In this document: positions 7,201 through 16,344 of the stretch, in pieces
How the letters are laid out: the number at the start of each line of letters is the position of its first letter
Position numbering within the stretch: position 1 is the stretch's first letter
Assembly: GCF_002788215.1 (NCBI RefSeq)
Contig: NZ_CP024845.1
Location: forward strand, 806,001-870,000
Reading direction: 5' to 3'
Source of the DNA: Halohasta litchfieldiae
GTDB taxonomy: Archaea > Halobacteriota > Halobacteria > Halobacteriales > Haloferacaceae
DNA length: 64,000 nucleotides
Notes under the pieces: generated by a model
Told to the model about the DNA's origin: nothing
Seen by the model: the letters and a program-made list of their open reading frames with translations, nothing else
Databases searched by the model: none
Made by a program: the position numbers and the translations under genes

Positions 7201-9048
7201 ATGAGTTTGGAGGATTTCACCGATGTCGACGAGGAGGCCGACGGCGACCGCGAGGCGTCGACCGATACCGATCCGGGTGGCGACGACACTGCCGAAACGG
7301 CTCCCAACCCCGACCCGGAGCCGAACGACGACGGATTCGAGGAGTACTCGGTGACCGTCGACGGCGAGGACGTCGGCCTCGGCGCGCTGTCGGTCGCCCA
7401 AGGGCTCCGAGTCAGCGAGGAGTCCGACGACACGATCCTCCGGGCGTTCGTAACGGCGGGCAACCGCGAGTCGGTCCGACTCGGCAAATATCTGCTCGTC
7501 CCGTATCCGGACGACGAAACCCTGTTTTGCCGAATTGTCGGGCTCGAATACGCCCAGGAGTTCCAGTCCGACGACGCCACCGAGATCCACGCCCGCCGCA
7601 TGATGCGTAAATCGGGGATCGAGGAACGGGACTACAAGTTCATGGCCGAACTCGAACCGGTGGCCGTCCTTTATAAAGACTACGACGAGAACGGCGAGGC
7701 GGAACTCAAACGCCGGATGACCGACCGGGTCCCCAAACCCGGAGCCATCGTCACGGAAGCCACCGACAGCGCCGAAATCAAAACCGGACTCAAAATCCCC
7801 GAAGACGGCGTCTTCCTCGGCCATCTCTCGGTCGGTGGCGAGAAAGTCAGAACCGGTGCCACACCGCCAACTATCGACTACCGACTCAAGGACGACTACG
7901 ACTCCGGCGACCCGCTCGTCTTCCGCCATACACTCGTCGCCGGTGGCACTGGCTCAGGGAAAACCCACGCCTCGAAAAACATCCTCCGGCAGTATTTGAG
8001 CGAGGATCGGGCCTACCCGATGGACGATGGCCGAACGGTTCAACCGGCGGTCGTCCAGTTCGATCCACAGGACGAGTACGCCCAGATGCACGACGACAAC
8101 CCCGAGTTAGGCAGTGACTACGCCCGCAGGCTGGACCGCGAAGGCATCGCCTACGGCGGCGTCGACGACACCATCGCACTCGTCCCGAAGGAAGACGGCA
8201 CCAGCTACGGTGGCGAGAACCACCGCGCCGAACGCATCGAGTTCACGATTCCGTTCTCGATGACCGAAAAACGGCCGTGGCTCGTCGCTGGAAGCAGTCT
8301 CAACGAAAACCAGTATCCAGCCCTCAGAAAGCTTTTAAACCGCTTTTTCAGTCAACACGGCAAGAGCGGCACCTACAGAGAGTTCAAAAATTTCCTCGAC
8401 GATCCTGCGCTTAGAGAGGAACTCGACGAGTCGGGCCGCGTCCACGAGAAGACGTTCGACGCGGTCAAACGTCGAGTGTTATCGATGCCGTCGGGGATCT
8501 TCGATCAGTCGGCCAAACCGATCACCGAACTCGACCACCAGCTCGTCCGGCCGGGCGGGCTGACGGTCATCCCGACCTACCATCTGAGTTCAAGCCGCGC
8601 AAAGGAGCTGTTCGTGCTGGCGGTCTCAACGTATCTGATCGACGACAAACTCTCGAATACGCCCGACAGCGACCGAATCAAGGAGACCCCAATCGTTCTC
8701 GGGATGGACGAAGCCCACAACTTCCTCGACGAGGGCGACACCGTCCAGGCCCGCAAGGTGATCCAGAAGTTTACCGAGGCTGCCAAACAGGGTCGAAAGG
8801 AACGGCTCGGCCTGTTTTTGATCACGCAGGACCCACAGGATATCGCCGACGCGGTATTTAAACAACTGAACACCAAGCTGGTGTTGAATCTCGGTGACGA
8901 GGACGCGATCAACAGTGTGAATATTCCGTCGACACTCTCGTCGAAGGTGCCGTATATGGAAAAAGGCCAGCTCGTCGTCTACTCGCCCGACAACTCCGAA
9001 CCGGTGGAGTTGATCGGACTGTCGACGTGTCTCACGCGCCACGGATAA
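7201..9048 (+). CDS. HerA-like ATP-binding protein (DUF87)
   Basis: This 615-residue P-loop ATPase belongs to the FtsK-HerA superfamily. Residues 1-50 are an acidic tail. A beta-barrel-like HAS region follows to about residue 220, then Walker A VAGGTGSGKTHASK near 246 and Walker B IVLGMDEAHNFLDEG near 500. A sensor-like segment LFLITQDPQDIAD follows near 540. HerA proteins pump DNA and usually work with the nuclease NurA in end resection, but no nurA, mre11 or rad50 is nearby, so the partner is unknown. Alternatively it belongs to a haloarchaeal HerA paralogue group with other roles. Confidence 0.88.
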   Translation: MSLEDFTDVDEEADGDREASTDTDPGGDDTAETAPNPDPEPNDDGFEEYSVTVDGEDVGLGALSVAQGLRVSEESDDTILRAFVTAGNRESVRLGKYLLVPYPDDETLFCRIVGLEYAQEFQSDDATEIHARRMMRKSGIEERDYKFMAELEPVAVLYKDYDENGEAELKRRMTDRVPKPGAIVTEATDSAEIKTGLKIPEDGVFLGHLSVGGEKVRTGATPPTIDYRLKDDYDSGDPLVFRHTLVAGGTGSGKTHASKNILRQYLSEDRAYPMDDGRTVQPAVVQFDPQDEYAQMHDDNPELGSDYARRLDREGIAYGGVDDTIALVPKEDGTSYGGENHRAERIEFTIPFSMTEKRPWLVAGSSLNENQYPALRKLLNRFFSQHGKSGTYREFKNFLDDPALREELDESGRVHEKTFDAVKRRVLSMPSGIFDQSAKPITELDHQLVRPGGLTVIPTYHLSSSRAKELFVLAVSTYLIDDKLSNTPDSDRIKETPIVLGMDEAHNFLDEGDTVQARKVIQKFTEAAKQGRKERLGLFLITQDPQDIADAVFKQLNTKLVLNLGDEDAINSVNIPSTLSSKVPYMEKGQLVVYSPDNSEPVELIGLSTCLTRHG

Positions 9049-9066
9049 GCGAATCCCCCGATTGGC

Positions 9067-9360
9067 TTACCGCTGGGCGTAGACCTGGATTTCGCCGGAG
9101 CCGGTGACGATGACGCCCCAGTCGCCGACGGAGAACCCGATGAAACAGGACCGCTGTGGTGCGGCGTTCGGTTCACGAACGATCAGTTCGAGGGCGTCGG
9201 GGTCGACGGCCTCGTACAGCGGCGGGAGGTCGAGTGGGTCTTCGCCGCTAACGGCGGCGAGTGCCTCGATAACAACCTCGGTGATCGATCTGCTCTGTGC
9301 TGGACTGTACTGCGTAACATAGTGGAGTTCCCCCTCCCCCTGGACTGCTGCATTAGACAT
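9067..9360 (-). CDS. HalOD1 output-domain protein
   Basis: This 97-residue protein consists almost entirely of a HalOD1 domain, a haloarchaeal output module often found in signalling proteins. The recognisable parts are SITEVVIEALAAVSG, DPLDLPPLYEAVDPDALE and a GFSVGDWGVIVT strand. No catalytic residues are known for the family. It lies just downstream of the frameshifted bat-type regulator on the same strand, about 70 bases away. Confidence 0.85.
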   Translation of the reverse strand: MSNAAVQGEGELHYVTQYSPAQSRSITEVVIEALAAVSGEDPLDLPPLYEAVDPDALELIVREPNAAPQRSCFIGFSVGDWGVIVTGSGEIQVYAQR

Positions 9361-9427
9361 ACAAAAGACGGAACGACCGCAACGGCAATGAACATGCGCC
9401 CGTTATATACGCGCCTTTATAATCATC

Positions 9428-10101
9428 TCAGTAGTTCGCAGACAGTTTCTCCGTTGGCGGATGGTCGTACAGCGTTTTTTCGACAAGCGTTCGCAGCCCA
9501 CGGCGGAGTCGACCGCCAGCCGCTGACGAGGAAATCTCCAACTGATCGGCAACACCCTGTAGCGAGGTGTCTCTGGGCTGATTGAAGTAGCCGGCCTCGT
9601 AGGCGGTTGTGAGTGCCTCGTGTTGGGAGGGGGTCAGTCCGTACGCTTGGCTGACGCCGTCATCGATCCGATAGAGTTTGCGAATCCTAGCACCCACACC
9701 CTTGTTCGAACAGTAGTCTCGGAACTGTTGGAGGGCGTCCATATTCGGGAGTTCGAGAACGGCATACCAGCCCCCTCGTCGCTGACGGCCTCGATAAGTC
9801 GCAGCCCCATCTCGACGGCCGTCGCAAGCACCAGATACTCCGTCGACACCAGATGTGTCCGATACACTCGAAACGCCGGTGTCGAAATCATGGTCGAAAT
9901 GTCGGTCACCGTCGGATCCTCGGCGAGGACTGTTTCGAACGCCTCGAAGTCATCGCCGCGGACATGAAACAACAGAATATAGCTCCCCTCAGTCGCGATC
10001 AGTTGGTACTCCAGTTCGATATCCATCCCGGGACATCGCTCGATAGTCGGCGTCAACACGAGTTTTGGGTGTTCTAACAGTAGCTCGGCGATAAATCGCA
10101 T
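9428..10101 (-). pseudogene. Bat-type HTH_10 regulator broken by a one-base frameshift
   Basis: Two overlapping frames on the same strand together spell one protein of about 224 residues. The first runs from the ATG at 10101 through a GAF-less bacterio-opsin-activator-type N-terminal domain to ...AVSDEG. The second continues WYAVLELPNMDALQQ and ends in the HTH_10 domain (LTPSQHEALTTAYEAGYF, then DQLEISSSAAGGRLRRGLRTL). The switch is at a run of five C on the plus strand near base 9770; a sixth would restore the frame. It is a real pseudogene, a sequencing error, or a slippage-controlled gene. Its likely role when intact is transcription activation of unknown targets. Confidence 0.8.
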
Positions 10102-10156
10102 CGCTAGTCAGTAACGGTACCGTCGGCTAAGGCCGTTCTCACCACGTAGTCGCCAG

Positions 10157-11821
10157 TTACTCGTTCGTTGTCTCTGAAGAATCGGCGGGCTGCTCGTCGG
10201 TCGCATCCCCAGTCGACTGTTCGTCCTGTCGATCCCCAGTCGACTCCGCGTCGGGTCCGGACTCCGCAGGGATGGCGTCGACCGAATCCGTTTCGGATGC
10301 CACCGAAATCACCTCGGTCGAGTCATCGCCGTCAGCCTCGGCCAGTGCCGAAAGCTGATCGCGAACCGCCGGTCGCTTGATCGTGCCGGAGGCGGTGCGG
10401 GGCAGTGCGTTGGTGACCGCGATCAGCCGCGGGAGTTTGTAGCCGGCGAGTCGCTCACGGCAGAACGTTTCGACCGACTCCTCGGAGAGCGTCTCGCGTT
10501 TCGGGACGACGAGGGCGGCTACCCGCTCGCCCCACGTCTCGTCAGGAATCCCGACGACCGCCGCCTCGTCGACCTCGGGATGGGAGCGAAGCAGCTCGAC
10601 GATCTCGCCGGGATCGATATTTTCGCCGCCGCTGATGATCCGGTCGTCGAGCCGGTTGAGGACGTAGAGATACCCCTGCTCGTCGGTGTAACCGACGTCA
10701 CCCGTGCGAAGCCCGTGTTCACAGAACGCATCGACGTTGGCGTCGACATCGCCGTAGTAGCCGGCGGTAACGGTCGGTCCGGAGACGACGATCTCGCCGC
10801 GCTGGCCGGATTCGACCGGCTGGCCGTCGTCGTCGACAAGCGTCAGTTCAGTCCACAACAGCGGTCGACCGACCGTCCCGTCGCGGTCGAAGGCCTGCTG
10901 GGGCCGAGCGGTCGCGATCTGGGAGGCGGTTTCGGTCATCCCGTAGGTCGGAAAGACGGGAATCGAGTAGTTCCGGCAGCGTTCGATCAGCGATTCGGGG
11001 GCGGGTGCGCCACCGAGCAGGACTGCCCGTAGGGAGTCCGACAGCGTCCCACGGCGTTCGAGCATCTCCGAGAGCATCGTCGGCACCAGCGAGACGACGC
11101 TGATATCGTATCGCTCGATGTCGTCGGCGACCGTGCCGGGATCGAACCCCGAACGCAAGACGACGGCAGTACCGTACAGCGTCGACCGCAACACCGGCGC
11201 GAGGCCGCCGACGTGGTAGAGCGCCAGCGTCAGGAGCCAGCGGTCGTCGGGATCGACCCCCAGACGGAACCCCGAGGCGGTCGCACTCGCGAGCATATTC
11301 CCCATCGTGAGCACGACCGCTTTCGGATCGCCCGTCGACCCCGAGGTAAACACCATTAGCTGCGGATCGTCGAACTCCCAGTCGACCGGCTCGACGGGCT
11401 CGGGCTCGACAGACCGAAACGACTGGACCTCCGCCCACTGGGGATCGTCGACCGAGGCGACGGGCGTCGAGCCGGCGGCCTCGACGGCAAGTTGTTCGGT
11501 GTCGGCCCCACAGACGAGCACCGAGAGATCACTGTGTTCGATCTGTCCGGCGAGTTCCGTGGCTGTTAATCGGTCATTAAATGGAACTAAACGAAGACCT
11601 AACCGCTGGGCGGCATGGACCAGACAGACCGACAGCAGCTGTGTCGACATGAGCATTCCGACGTGGTCGCCGGTCTCGATCCCGAGGGCAGCGAGTCGAC
11701 CGGCGGTTTCGTCGACGGCGGCGTCGAGACCGCTGAATGACCACCGCGTGTCGGTGTCAGTGTCGATCAGGGCGAGATCCTCGGGGGTCGCAGTCACTCG
11801 GTGGGTGAGCCAGTCGTGCAT
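10157..11821 (-). CDS. menE: O-succinylbenzoate--CoA ligase (MenE), acyl-CoA synthetase family
   Basis: This adenylate-forming enzyme would activate o-succinylbenzoate with CoA in menaquinone synthesis. Of 554 residues, about 470 form the AMP-binding enzyme core. The P-loop-like motif VFTSGSTGDPKAVVL is near residue 155, TYGMTETASQ near 300, and GDVGYTDEQGYLY with RLDDRIISGGENI near 375-400. The catalytic lysine segment RTASGTIKR is near 485. The last 60 residues are a low-complexity acidic tail. It starts 23 bases after the uspA stop, so the two may be cotranscribed. No other men gene is in the window, so substrate choice rests on family resemblance. Confidence 0.85.
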   Translation of the reverse strand: MHDWLTHRVTATPEDLALIDTDTDTRWSFSGLDAAVDETAGRLAALGIETGDHVGMLMSTQLLSVCLVHAAQRLGLRLVPFNDRLTATELAGQIEHSDLSVLVCGADTEQLAVEAAGSTPVASVDDPQWAEVQSFRSVEPEPVEPVDWEFDDPQLMVFTSGSTGDPKAVVLTMGNMLASATASGFRLGVDPDDRWLLTLALYHVGGLAPVLRSTLYGTAVVLRSGFDPGTVADDIERYDISVVSLVPTMLSEMLERRGTLSDSLRAVLLGGAPAPESLIERCRNYSIPVFPTYGMTETASQIATARPQQAFDRDGTVGRPLLWTELTLVDDDGQPVESGQRGEIVVSGPTVTAGYYGDVDANVDAFCEHGLRTGDVGYTDEQGYLYVLNRLDDRIISGGENIDPGEIVELLRSHPEVDEAAVVGIPDETWGERVAALVVPKRETLSEESVETFCRERLAGYKLPRLIAVTNALPRTASGTIKRPAVRDQLSALAEADGDDSTEVISVASETDSVDAIPAESGPDAESTGDRQDEQSTGDATDEQPADSSETTNE

Positions 11822-11844
11822 TCAGTTGCGCCTCCGTCGGGTCG

Positions 11845-12276
11845 TCATTCGTCCTCCGCGCGGACTGTGAGGACAGGCATCTCTGCGCTTCGAACAATAC
11901 GTTCGGTAACGCTCCCGAGGAGGTAGCGATCTAGACCGGTTCGACCGTGGGTCCCCATCACGATCAGGTCGATTTCGTTGGCTTCGGCGTAGTCGAGGAT
12001 CCGCCTGTGTGGCGTGCCCGAGACGATTTCCGAGACGACATCGACACCGGCTGCCTCGGCGGTCTCGCTCACCTCGTCGAGAGCCAACTGCCCTTCCTCT
12101 CTGAGCGCGCCCATCACCGTCTCCGCGCCCGCATCGAGCGAGGGATAGGCGCTCGTGTCGACGACGTACAGCGTATGCAGTCGGGCATCCGAAAGCTCGG
12201 CGAGGTCGACGGCCTGCGAGACCGCTGCCTCCGAAGCTGGTCCCCCATCGGTCGGGAGGAGGATCTCACGATACAT
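11845..12276 (-). CDS. Universal stress protein, UspA family
   Basis: The protein is a single-domain UspA of about 143 residues. It starts MYREILLPTDGG and ends with the ATP-binding loop GTHGRTGLDRYLLGSVTERIVR near residue 115-135, so ATP binding is expected. I chose the ATG at 12276 over an upstream in-frame one because the domain begins immediately there and a TATA-like element lies 29 bases before it. It precedes menE on the same strand. Confidence 0.9.
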   Translation of the reverse strand: MYREILLPTDGGPASEAAVSQAVDLAELSDARLHTLYVVDTSAYPSLDAGAETVMGALREEGQLALDEVSETAEAAGVDVVSEIVSGTPHRRILDYAEANEIDLIVMGTHGRTGLDRYLLGSVTERIVRSAEMPVLTVRAEDE

Positions 12277-12300
12277 TTGCCTAAAGGCTCTCTCCGGCTG

Positions 12301-12310
12301 TACATAATCC
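12301..12310 (-). promoter_or_regulatory. TATA-like element of uspA
   Basis: Read on the minus strand, GGATTATGTA lies about 29 bases before the chosen uspA ATG, consistent with a leaderless transcript. Confidence 0.45.
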
Positions 12311-12600
12311 CTTGGGCAGTGTCGATCCGACACAGTCGATAGCGGGAGGGTCCTGACTGAAGGAGAGACTCAACCGGTCCGTCATTCAGAGGTTGTCGAC
12401 AACTGTGGATAGTGACGCTGTCTGTTGACAGTTAGTATGTCAATAATCGCAGCAACCACTCGTAATGTGACACTAACATCGGTATCCACTCGCCGTCAAC
12501 TTCTTATATACAAGCCTTGTGACCGTTCTGCTATCACGTACATCTCATTTCGGTGGATACGGCCCACGTCATGCGGTTCGCTGACGCGATCCACACAACA

Positions 12601-12608
12601 TTTATATA
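12601..12608 (+). promoter_or_regulatory. TATA box of the TFB gene
   Basis: A textbook tttatata box stands about 80 bases before the tfb start, giving a predicted leader of roughly 55 nt that carries a ggggg ribosome-binding-like run. The preceding 290 bases back to uspA hold a second TATA-like run near 12505 (cttatata) but no gene that I can support. Confidence 0.6.
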
Positions 12609-12688
12609 CCTAGGACGATTACTACATGTTAGGAGCCTCACCGGCCGTTCTTCTTTTTCTGGCTTGGTGGGATCATCCGGGGGATACA

Positions 12689-13684
12689 ATGAACGAAACA
12701 TCTATCAGAAGCTACGACCGGGGTCGTGAACAGACAACTGAACAACGGGCCGACGAGCAGACTGACGAACAGCAGGCCGACGAGGAACTCAGCTGTCCGG
12801 AGTGTACCGGTCAGCTCATCACCGACGAGGAACACGGCGAGACCGTCTGTGTCGACTGTGGGCTCGTTGTCGAAGAGGATGCCGTCGACCGCGGGCCGGA
12901 GTGGCGCGCCTTCGACAGCTCACAGCGGGATTCGAAGTCGCGTGTGGGGGCACCGACGACAAAGATGATGCACGACAAGGGGCTGTCCACGAATATCGGC
13001 TGGCAGAACCGCGACGCCTACGGCAAGGCCCTCAGCTCGAACCAGCGTCGACAGATGCAGCGGCTCCGCACGTGGAACGAACGGTTCCGCACCCGTGACT
13101 CGAAAGAACGGAACCTCAAGCAGGCACTCGGCGAGATCGACCGCATGGCGAGCGCCCTTGGGCTGCCGAAAGCAGTCCGAGAGACCGCCTCGGTGATCTA
13201 CCGCCGCGCGCTCGACGAGAACCTCCTGCCGGGACGCTCCATCGAAGGTGTGGCGACCGCATCGCTGTACGCTGCAGCTCGCCAGATGGGCAACCCGCGC
13301 AGCCTCGATGAGTTTGCCGCCGTCTCCAGAGTCGAAAAAATGGAGATGACCCGGACCTACCGCTATGTGGTCCGCGAACTCAAACTCGAAGTCAAACCCG
13401 CCGACCCCGAACAGTACGTCCCGCGGTTCGTTTCGCGGCTTGAACTCAGCGACGAGGTCGAACGCGAGGCCCGCTCGCTGCTGCGGGGCGCAAAGGAAGC
13501 AGGGATTACCAGCGGCAAATCACCGGTCGGACTTGCCGCCGCAGCTGTCTACGCCGCCGCACTGCTCACCAACCAGAAGGTAACCCAGAGTCAGGTCGGC
13601 ACCGTCGCCGACATCTCCGAAGTGACGATCCGCAACCGGTACAAAGAGCTGCTGGAAGTCGACCACAGCGAACTGTTCAACTAA
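12689..13684 (+). CDS. tfb: Transcription initiation factor TFB
   Basis: TFB bridges TBP-bound promoter DNA and RNA polymerase. The 331 residues start MNETSIRSYDRG and have an acidic linker, then a zinc ribbon with CPEC and CVDC near residues 36-58. The B-finger region reads EWRAFDSSQRDSKSRVGAP. Two cyclin-like repeats cover about residues 125-215 and 220-315, ending in a DNA-reading HTH (ISEVTIRNRYKEL). I chose the ATG at 12689 because it follows a ggggg element; the longer frame would add a spurious hydrophobic leader. Haloarchaea carry several TFBs, so which paralogue this is stays open. Confidence 0.95.
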   Translation: MNETSIRSYDRGREQTTEQRADEQTDEQQADEELSCPECTGQLITDEEHGETVCVDCGLVVEEDAVDRGPEWRAFDSSQRDSKSRVGAPTTKMMHDKGLSTNIGWQNRDAYGKALSSNQRRQMQRLRTWNERFRTRDSKERNLKQALGEIDRMASALGLPKAVRETASVIYRRALDENLLPGRSIEGVATASLYAAARQMGNPRSLDEFAAVSRVEKMEMTRTYRYVVRELKLEVKPADPEQYVPRFVSRLELSDEVEREARSLLRGAKEAGITSGKSPVGLAAAAVYAAALLTNQKVTQSQVGTVADISEVTIRNRYKELLEVDHSELFN

Positions 13685-13767
13685 TACAGTGCGCCCCTTC
13701 TCCGATGGTATCTGATGTGTGACACGTACACACAACGTTTTGTGAGTGGCACACGTTGTCATAGACC

Positions 13768-13953
13768 ATGACGGAAGCCTTTGTTCGGCTCCGCTGTTCG
13801 GAGTGTGGAAAAGACTGGCAGAAGACACCGACTGGCCTACCGGACGTACGGTCGAACTTCAGCTGTCCGAACTGTCATGGGACCCGTCGGTTCGCGGAGT
13901 TCCTTCGAACGGAGCGGGACCTCGAAACGGTCAAACAGTTCCAAGAAGCCTGA
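13768..13953 (+). CDS. Small zinc-ribbon protein
   Basis: This 61-residue protein carries CSEC near residue 10 and CPNC near residue 33, a four-cysteine zinc ribbon. Haloarchaea encode many such small zinc proteins, mostly of unknown function. It begins MTEAFVRLR and is followed by a hairpin that may end its transcript. It lies 83 bases downstream of tfb in the same direction. Confidence 0.75.
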   Translation: MTEAFVRLRCSECGKDWQKTPTGLPDVRSNFSCPNCHGTRRFAEFLRTERDLETVKQFQEA

Positions 13954-13956
13954 CCC

Positions 13957-13973
13957 AGTAGGTGGCTCCTACT
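13957..13973 (+). terminator. Hairpin after the zinc-ribbon gene
   Basis: AGTAGG and CCTACT pair around a five-base loop directly after the stop codon. No long T run follows, so termination is possible but not certain. The next 270 bases to the UPF0058 gene hold nothing else I can name. Confidence 0.4.
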
Positions 13974-14210
13974 CGCATAGTGGCCCCAGTTCGAGAGCCC
14001 TCATACAGCCCAGTCTCACACACCGACAGCCAGTAGTCGACGCCTACGATGACCGGTGGAGAGGCTGTGCGCGCAAGCAAACCGATGGCTATTTACACCA
14101 GATTGAGACCGTAATCCAAGGGAACATCATCATTCTTTAGTATCGAAACGGCCGATATTCGGGTATATAGACTCCATATATGAGTTCCTTGTTAACTCGT
14201 CTCAAGATAG

Positions 14211-14219
14211 TACTATAAC
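14211..14219 (+). promoter_or_regulatory. TATA-like element of the UPF0058 gene
   Basis: The run tactataac lies about 30 bases before the ATG at 14246, supporting that start over the ATG two codons earlier. Confidence 0.5.
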
Positions 14220-14245
14220 CCTTCGGTCGCTACGAGAGTTTGCTC

Positions 14246-14485
14246 ATGAAGAAGCAGGAGCTCATTCACCTACACGGCCTGCTTGCCGAGGTACGTACTC
14301 AGTGTGAGGCGTGGGAAGGCGATTTCACACTCACTGAATACGAAACACTTGGCATCAAGCCGACTTCGATCCACAAGTCAAAGACCGATCACAAAGCAGC
14401 TGTTTTCAAACTGGCAAAGGGAATCACATCCTCGATGGCCGAGGCCGAAGCGGAATCCGAACCGCTGGCTCCCAACGCGGACTAA
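14246..14485 (+). CDS. UPF0058 family protein
   Basis: This 79-residue protein starts MKKQELIHLHGLLAEVR, the hallmark of UPF0058, a small archaeal helical protein of unknown function. The family's conserved HKSKTDHKAAVFKLA segment sits in the middle, followed by a helix and an acidic tail. It is transcribed alone. Confidence 0.85.
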   Translation: MKKQELIHLHGLLAEVRTQCEAWEGDFTLTEYETLGIKPTSIHKSKTDHKAAVFKLAKGITSSMAEAEAESEPLAPNAD

Positions 14486-14664
14486 CACTCCAACAGTCTT
14501 CTACAGCTTTTAGCCACTGAGCCGCGGCTCTATTCTGTTAAACGAGTCAGTTGGCGAATCGGGATCGCTGATTATTCGTCACCGTCCCCAAATGCAGGTT
14601 TCGACGCACGGTAGGCGGTGACTACGCCGGCTGAGAACGACCTGAACCAGACACACGGATACGA

Positions 14665-15204
14665 TTACGATCCGTTCGAATCCGAGTCGGTGTCGACACC
14701 CGACTGAAGTCGGTCGGCGATTTCCGAGCCAATGGTCCGTGGATCGGCTTCGGTAATCTCGATACTGTCGCCGACGGTAATCGTCCCCGAAGAGAGGACG
14801 CGGGCACAGATCCCACCGCGATCCTCGCCGAGTGCACGGGCAACACCCCCCTCGTCGGCAACATGCTCGACGTGCCTACAGGGTGGTCGTGGTCGCGTCC
14901 CACGGAGTTCGACAGTGCCGATGCGAAACGTCGTCTCAAGCAGATCATGGAGTTTCACGCCACGAGTAACGATGTTACGGCGATGTCGACCATCCCAGAG
15001 ATCGATCCCGAACGTCTCATGGATCGTCTCGATGGCTTCGGCTTCGAGCAGCGTTATCTCACACACGTCGTACGGCGAGTAGTAGCCCGTTCCCTGAAGA
15101 TAGCGGTCACCCACGAGACCGCCGTCGACTGCTTCGACTGACTCGTGTGACTCCATCGGCTCACCCTCGTTCGGAGTCGTATACAGCTGTGCAACCGTTC
15201 CCAT
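14665..15204 (-). CDS. MOSC domain protein
   Basis: MOSC domains bind sulfur via a conserved cysteine and occur in molybdenum-cofactor sulfurases and related proteins. This one starts MGTVAQLYTTP and carries the GGLVGDRY and RRNIVTRG motifs near residues 30 and 80. The candidate sulfur-carrying Cys is in PRPPCRHVE near 105, and GGICARVLSSGTITVGD follows. A stand-alone single-domain form of about 179 residues is common in haloarchaea. The substrate is unknown; it may help with molybdopterin or persulfide metabolism. Confidence 0.9.
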   Translation of the reverse strand: MGTVAQLYTTPNEGEPMESHESVEAVDGGLVGDRYLQGTGYYSPYDVCEITLLEAEAIETIHETFGIDLWDGRHRRNIVTRGVKLHDLLETTFRIGTVELRGTRPRPPCRHVEHVADEGGVARALGEDRGGICARVLSSGTITVGDSIEITEADPRTIGSEIADRLQSGVDTDSDSNGS

Positions 15205-15235
15205 AGCTGGTGTAGAACCCGTCACGCTGTAACTC

Positions 15236-16249
15236 TCACGCCGAGCGAGTGAGCCGAACGTCGAGACAGACGTTCAGCTCATGCGGTGCGTAGGATTTCA
15301 CGACGTGTTCAGTTTCGACCGTAACCTCGTAGGTTGGTTCGGCCGCCGCCCGAATCGCTTCGATCCCGGGACCGAAGGGGTCCGAATCGTGCTGAATATC
15401 GTAGTAGTGAATTACACACTCCTCGCCCGCGAGGTCGACGGCGGTCTCGACGAACTCGTCGGCCGAGTGGGGGAGATTCATCACGAGCCGGTCGGCCCAC
15501 CCGCGGTAGTCGTCGACTACCGCTCTCACGTCGCCCGAGATTGCTGTTATAGACTCATTAACGCCGTTTCGTCGGGCGTTCTCTTGGAGATAGTCGATGG
15601 CCGTCTCGTTGAGGTCGACGGCGACGACTTCGGCCCCCCGGCTGGCCGCCGGGATCGCGAACGGGCCGACACCGGCGAACATATCCAAGACGTGTTCGCC
15701 CGCTTCGATTTGGTCGATGACACGGTGGCGCTCGGTCGCCAATCGTGGCGAAAAGTAGACTGCTGCGAGATCCAGCAGGAACTCGTGGCCGTATTCGCGG
15801 TGGACGGTCTCGGTCGGCGACCGGTCGACGGTCTCGTCTGTCTCTCGCTCGGCCAACACCTCCCAGTCGCGGACTCGGAGTTCACCTTTGATCTTCGAGG
15901 CCCGGTTGAGAACCGAGCGGGCAGGCAGATCCGACTCCATCACTGCCTCGGCGATCTCGGCTGCGCGGTTGGGATCGTCCTCGTCGACGATGACGACATC
16001 GCCCAGCCGTTCGAGCGAGGGCTCGTAGCCAAGGCTATCGGCCGGGGTCTGGACCGTTCGGCGCGCTGGAAGGTCGCGGAACTGTGTCTCGAAGCGGTCG
16101 GGCACGCCGTCGACGGTCGTCACCGGAATGTAGAGCGTGTCGTCCTCAGCGACGATCTGGTGGTCGTCGTCGAGCACACCCGCTTCGGCCAGCAGTTGTC
16201 GACTCTCCTCGCCGTCTTCCGGCAGGACGGCGATACAGGGAACCTCCAT
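15236..16249 (-). CDS. trm5: tRNA (guanine(37)-N1)-methyltransferase Trm5
   Basis: Trm5 puts a methyl group on N1 of G37 next to the anticodon, using SAM, to prevent frameshifting. The protein has 337 residues when started at MEVPCIAVLPEDGE, with an N-terminal D1/D2 region. The Rossmann-fold SAM motif is VLDMFAGVGPFAIPAA near residue 190, and the catalytic-loop NLPH motif (VMNLPHSADEF) is near 265. The upstream in-frame ATG would add 19 residues unlike the family and was rejected. Confidence 0.93.
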   Translation of the reverse strand: MEVPCIAVLPEDGEESRQLLAEAGVLDDDHQIVAEDDTLYIPVTTVDGVPDRFETQFRDLPARRTVQTPADSLGYEPSLERLGDVVIVDEDDPNRAAEIAEAVMESDLPARSVLNRASKIKGELRVRDWEVLAERETDETVDRSPTETVHREYGHEFLLDLAAVYFSPRLATERHRVIDQIEAGEHVLDMFAGVGPFAIPAASRGAEVVAVDLNETAIDYLQENARRNGVNESITAISGDVRAVVDDYRGWADRLVMNLPHSADEFVETAVDLAGEECVIHYYDIQHDSDPFGPGIEAIRAAAEPTYEVTVETEHVVKSYAPHELNVCLDVRLTRSA

Positions 16250-16344
16250 ACGGATTAGTCGGCGGGCGGTATGAGTAAGGGTGACGTTTCGGCGCGGTGT
16301 CGACAACGGGGTGTTTTAGGCCGCCGGTGTCGAACGGTCGACCA

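Noticed and set aside
12299-12304. Single TGTACA upstream of uspA as a TRP box
   Set aside because: Only one copy is present and the gene is unrelated; a lone hexamer is expected by chance.
12425-12613. 62-codon frame upstream of tfb
   Set aside because: It spans the predicted tfb promoter and TATA box and has no acidic haloarchaeal composition.
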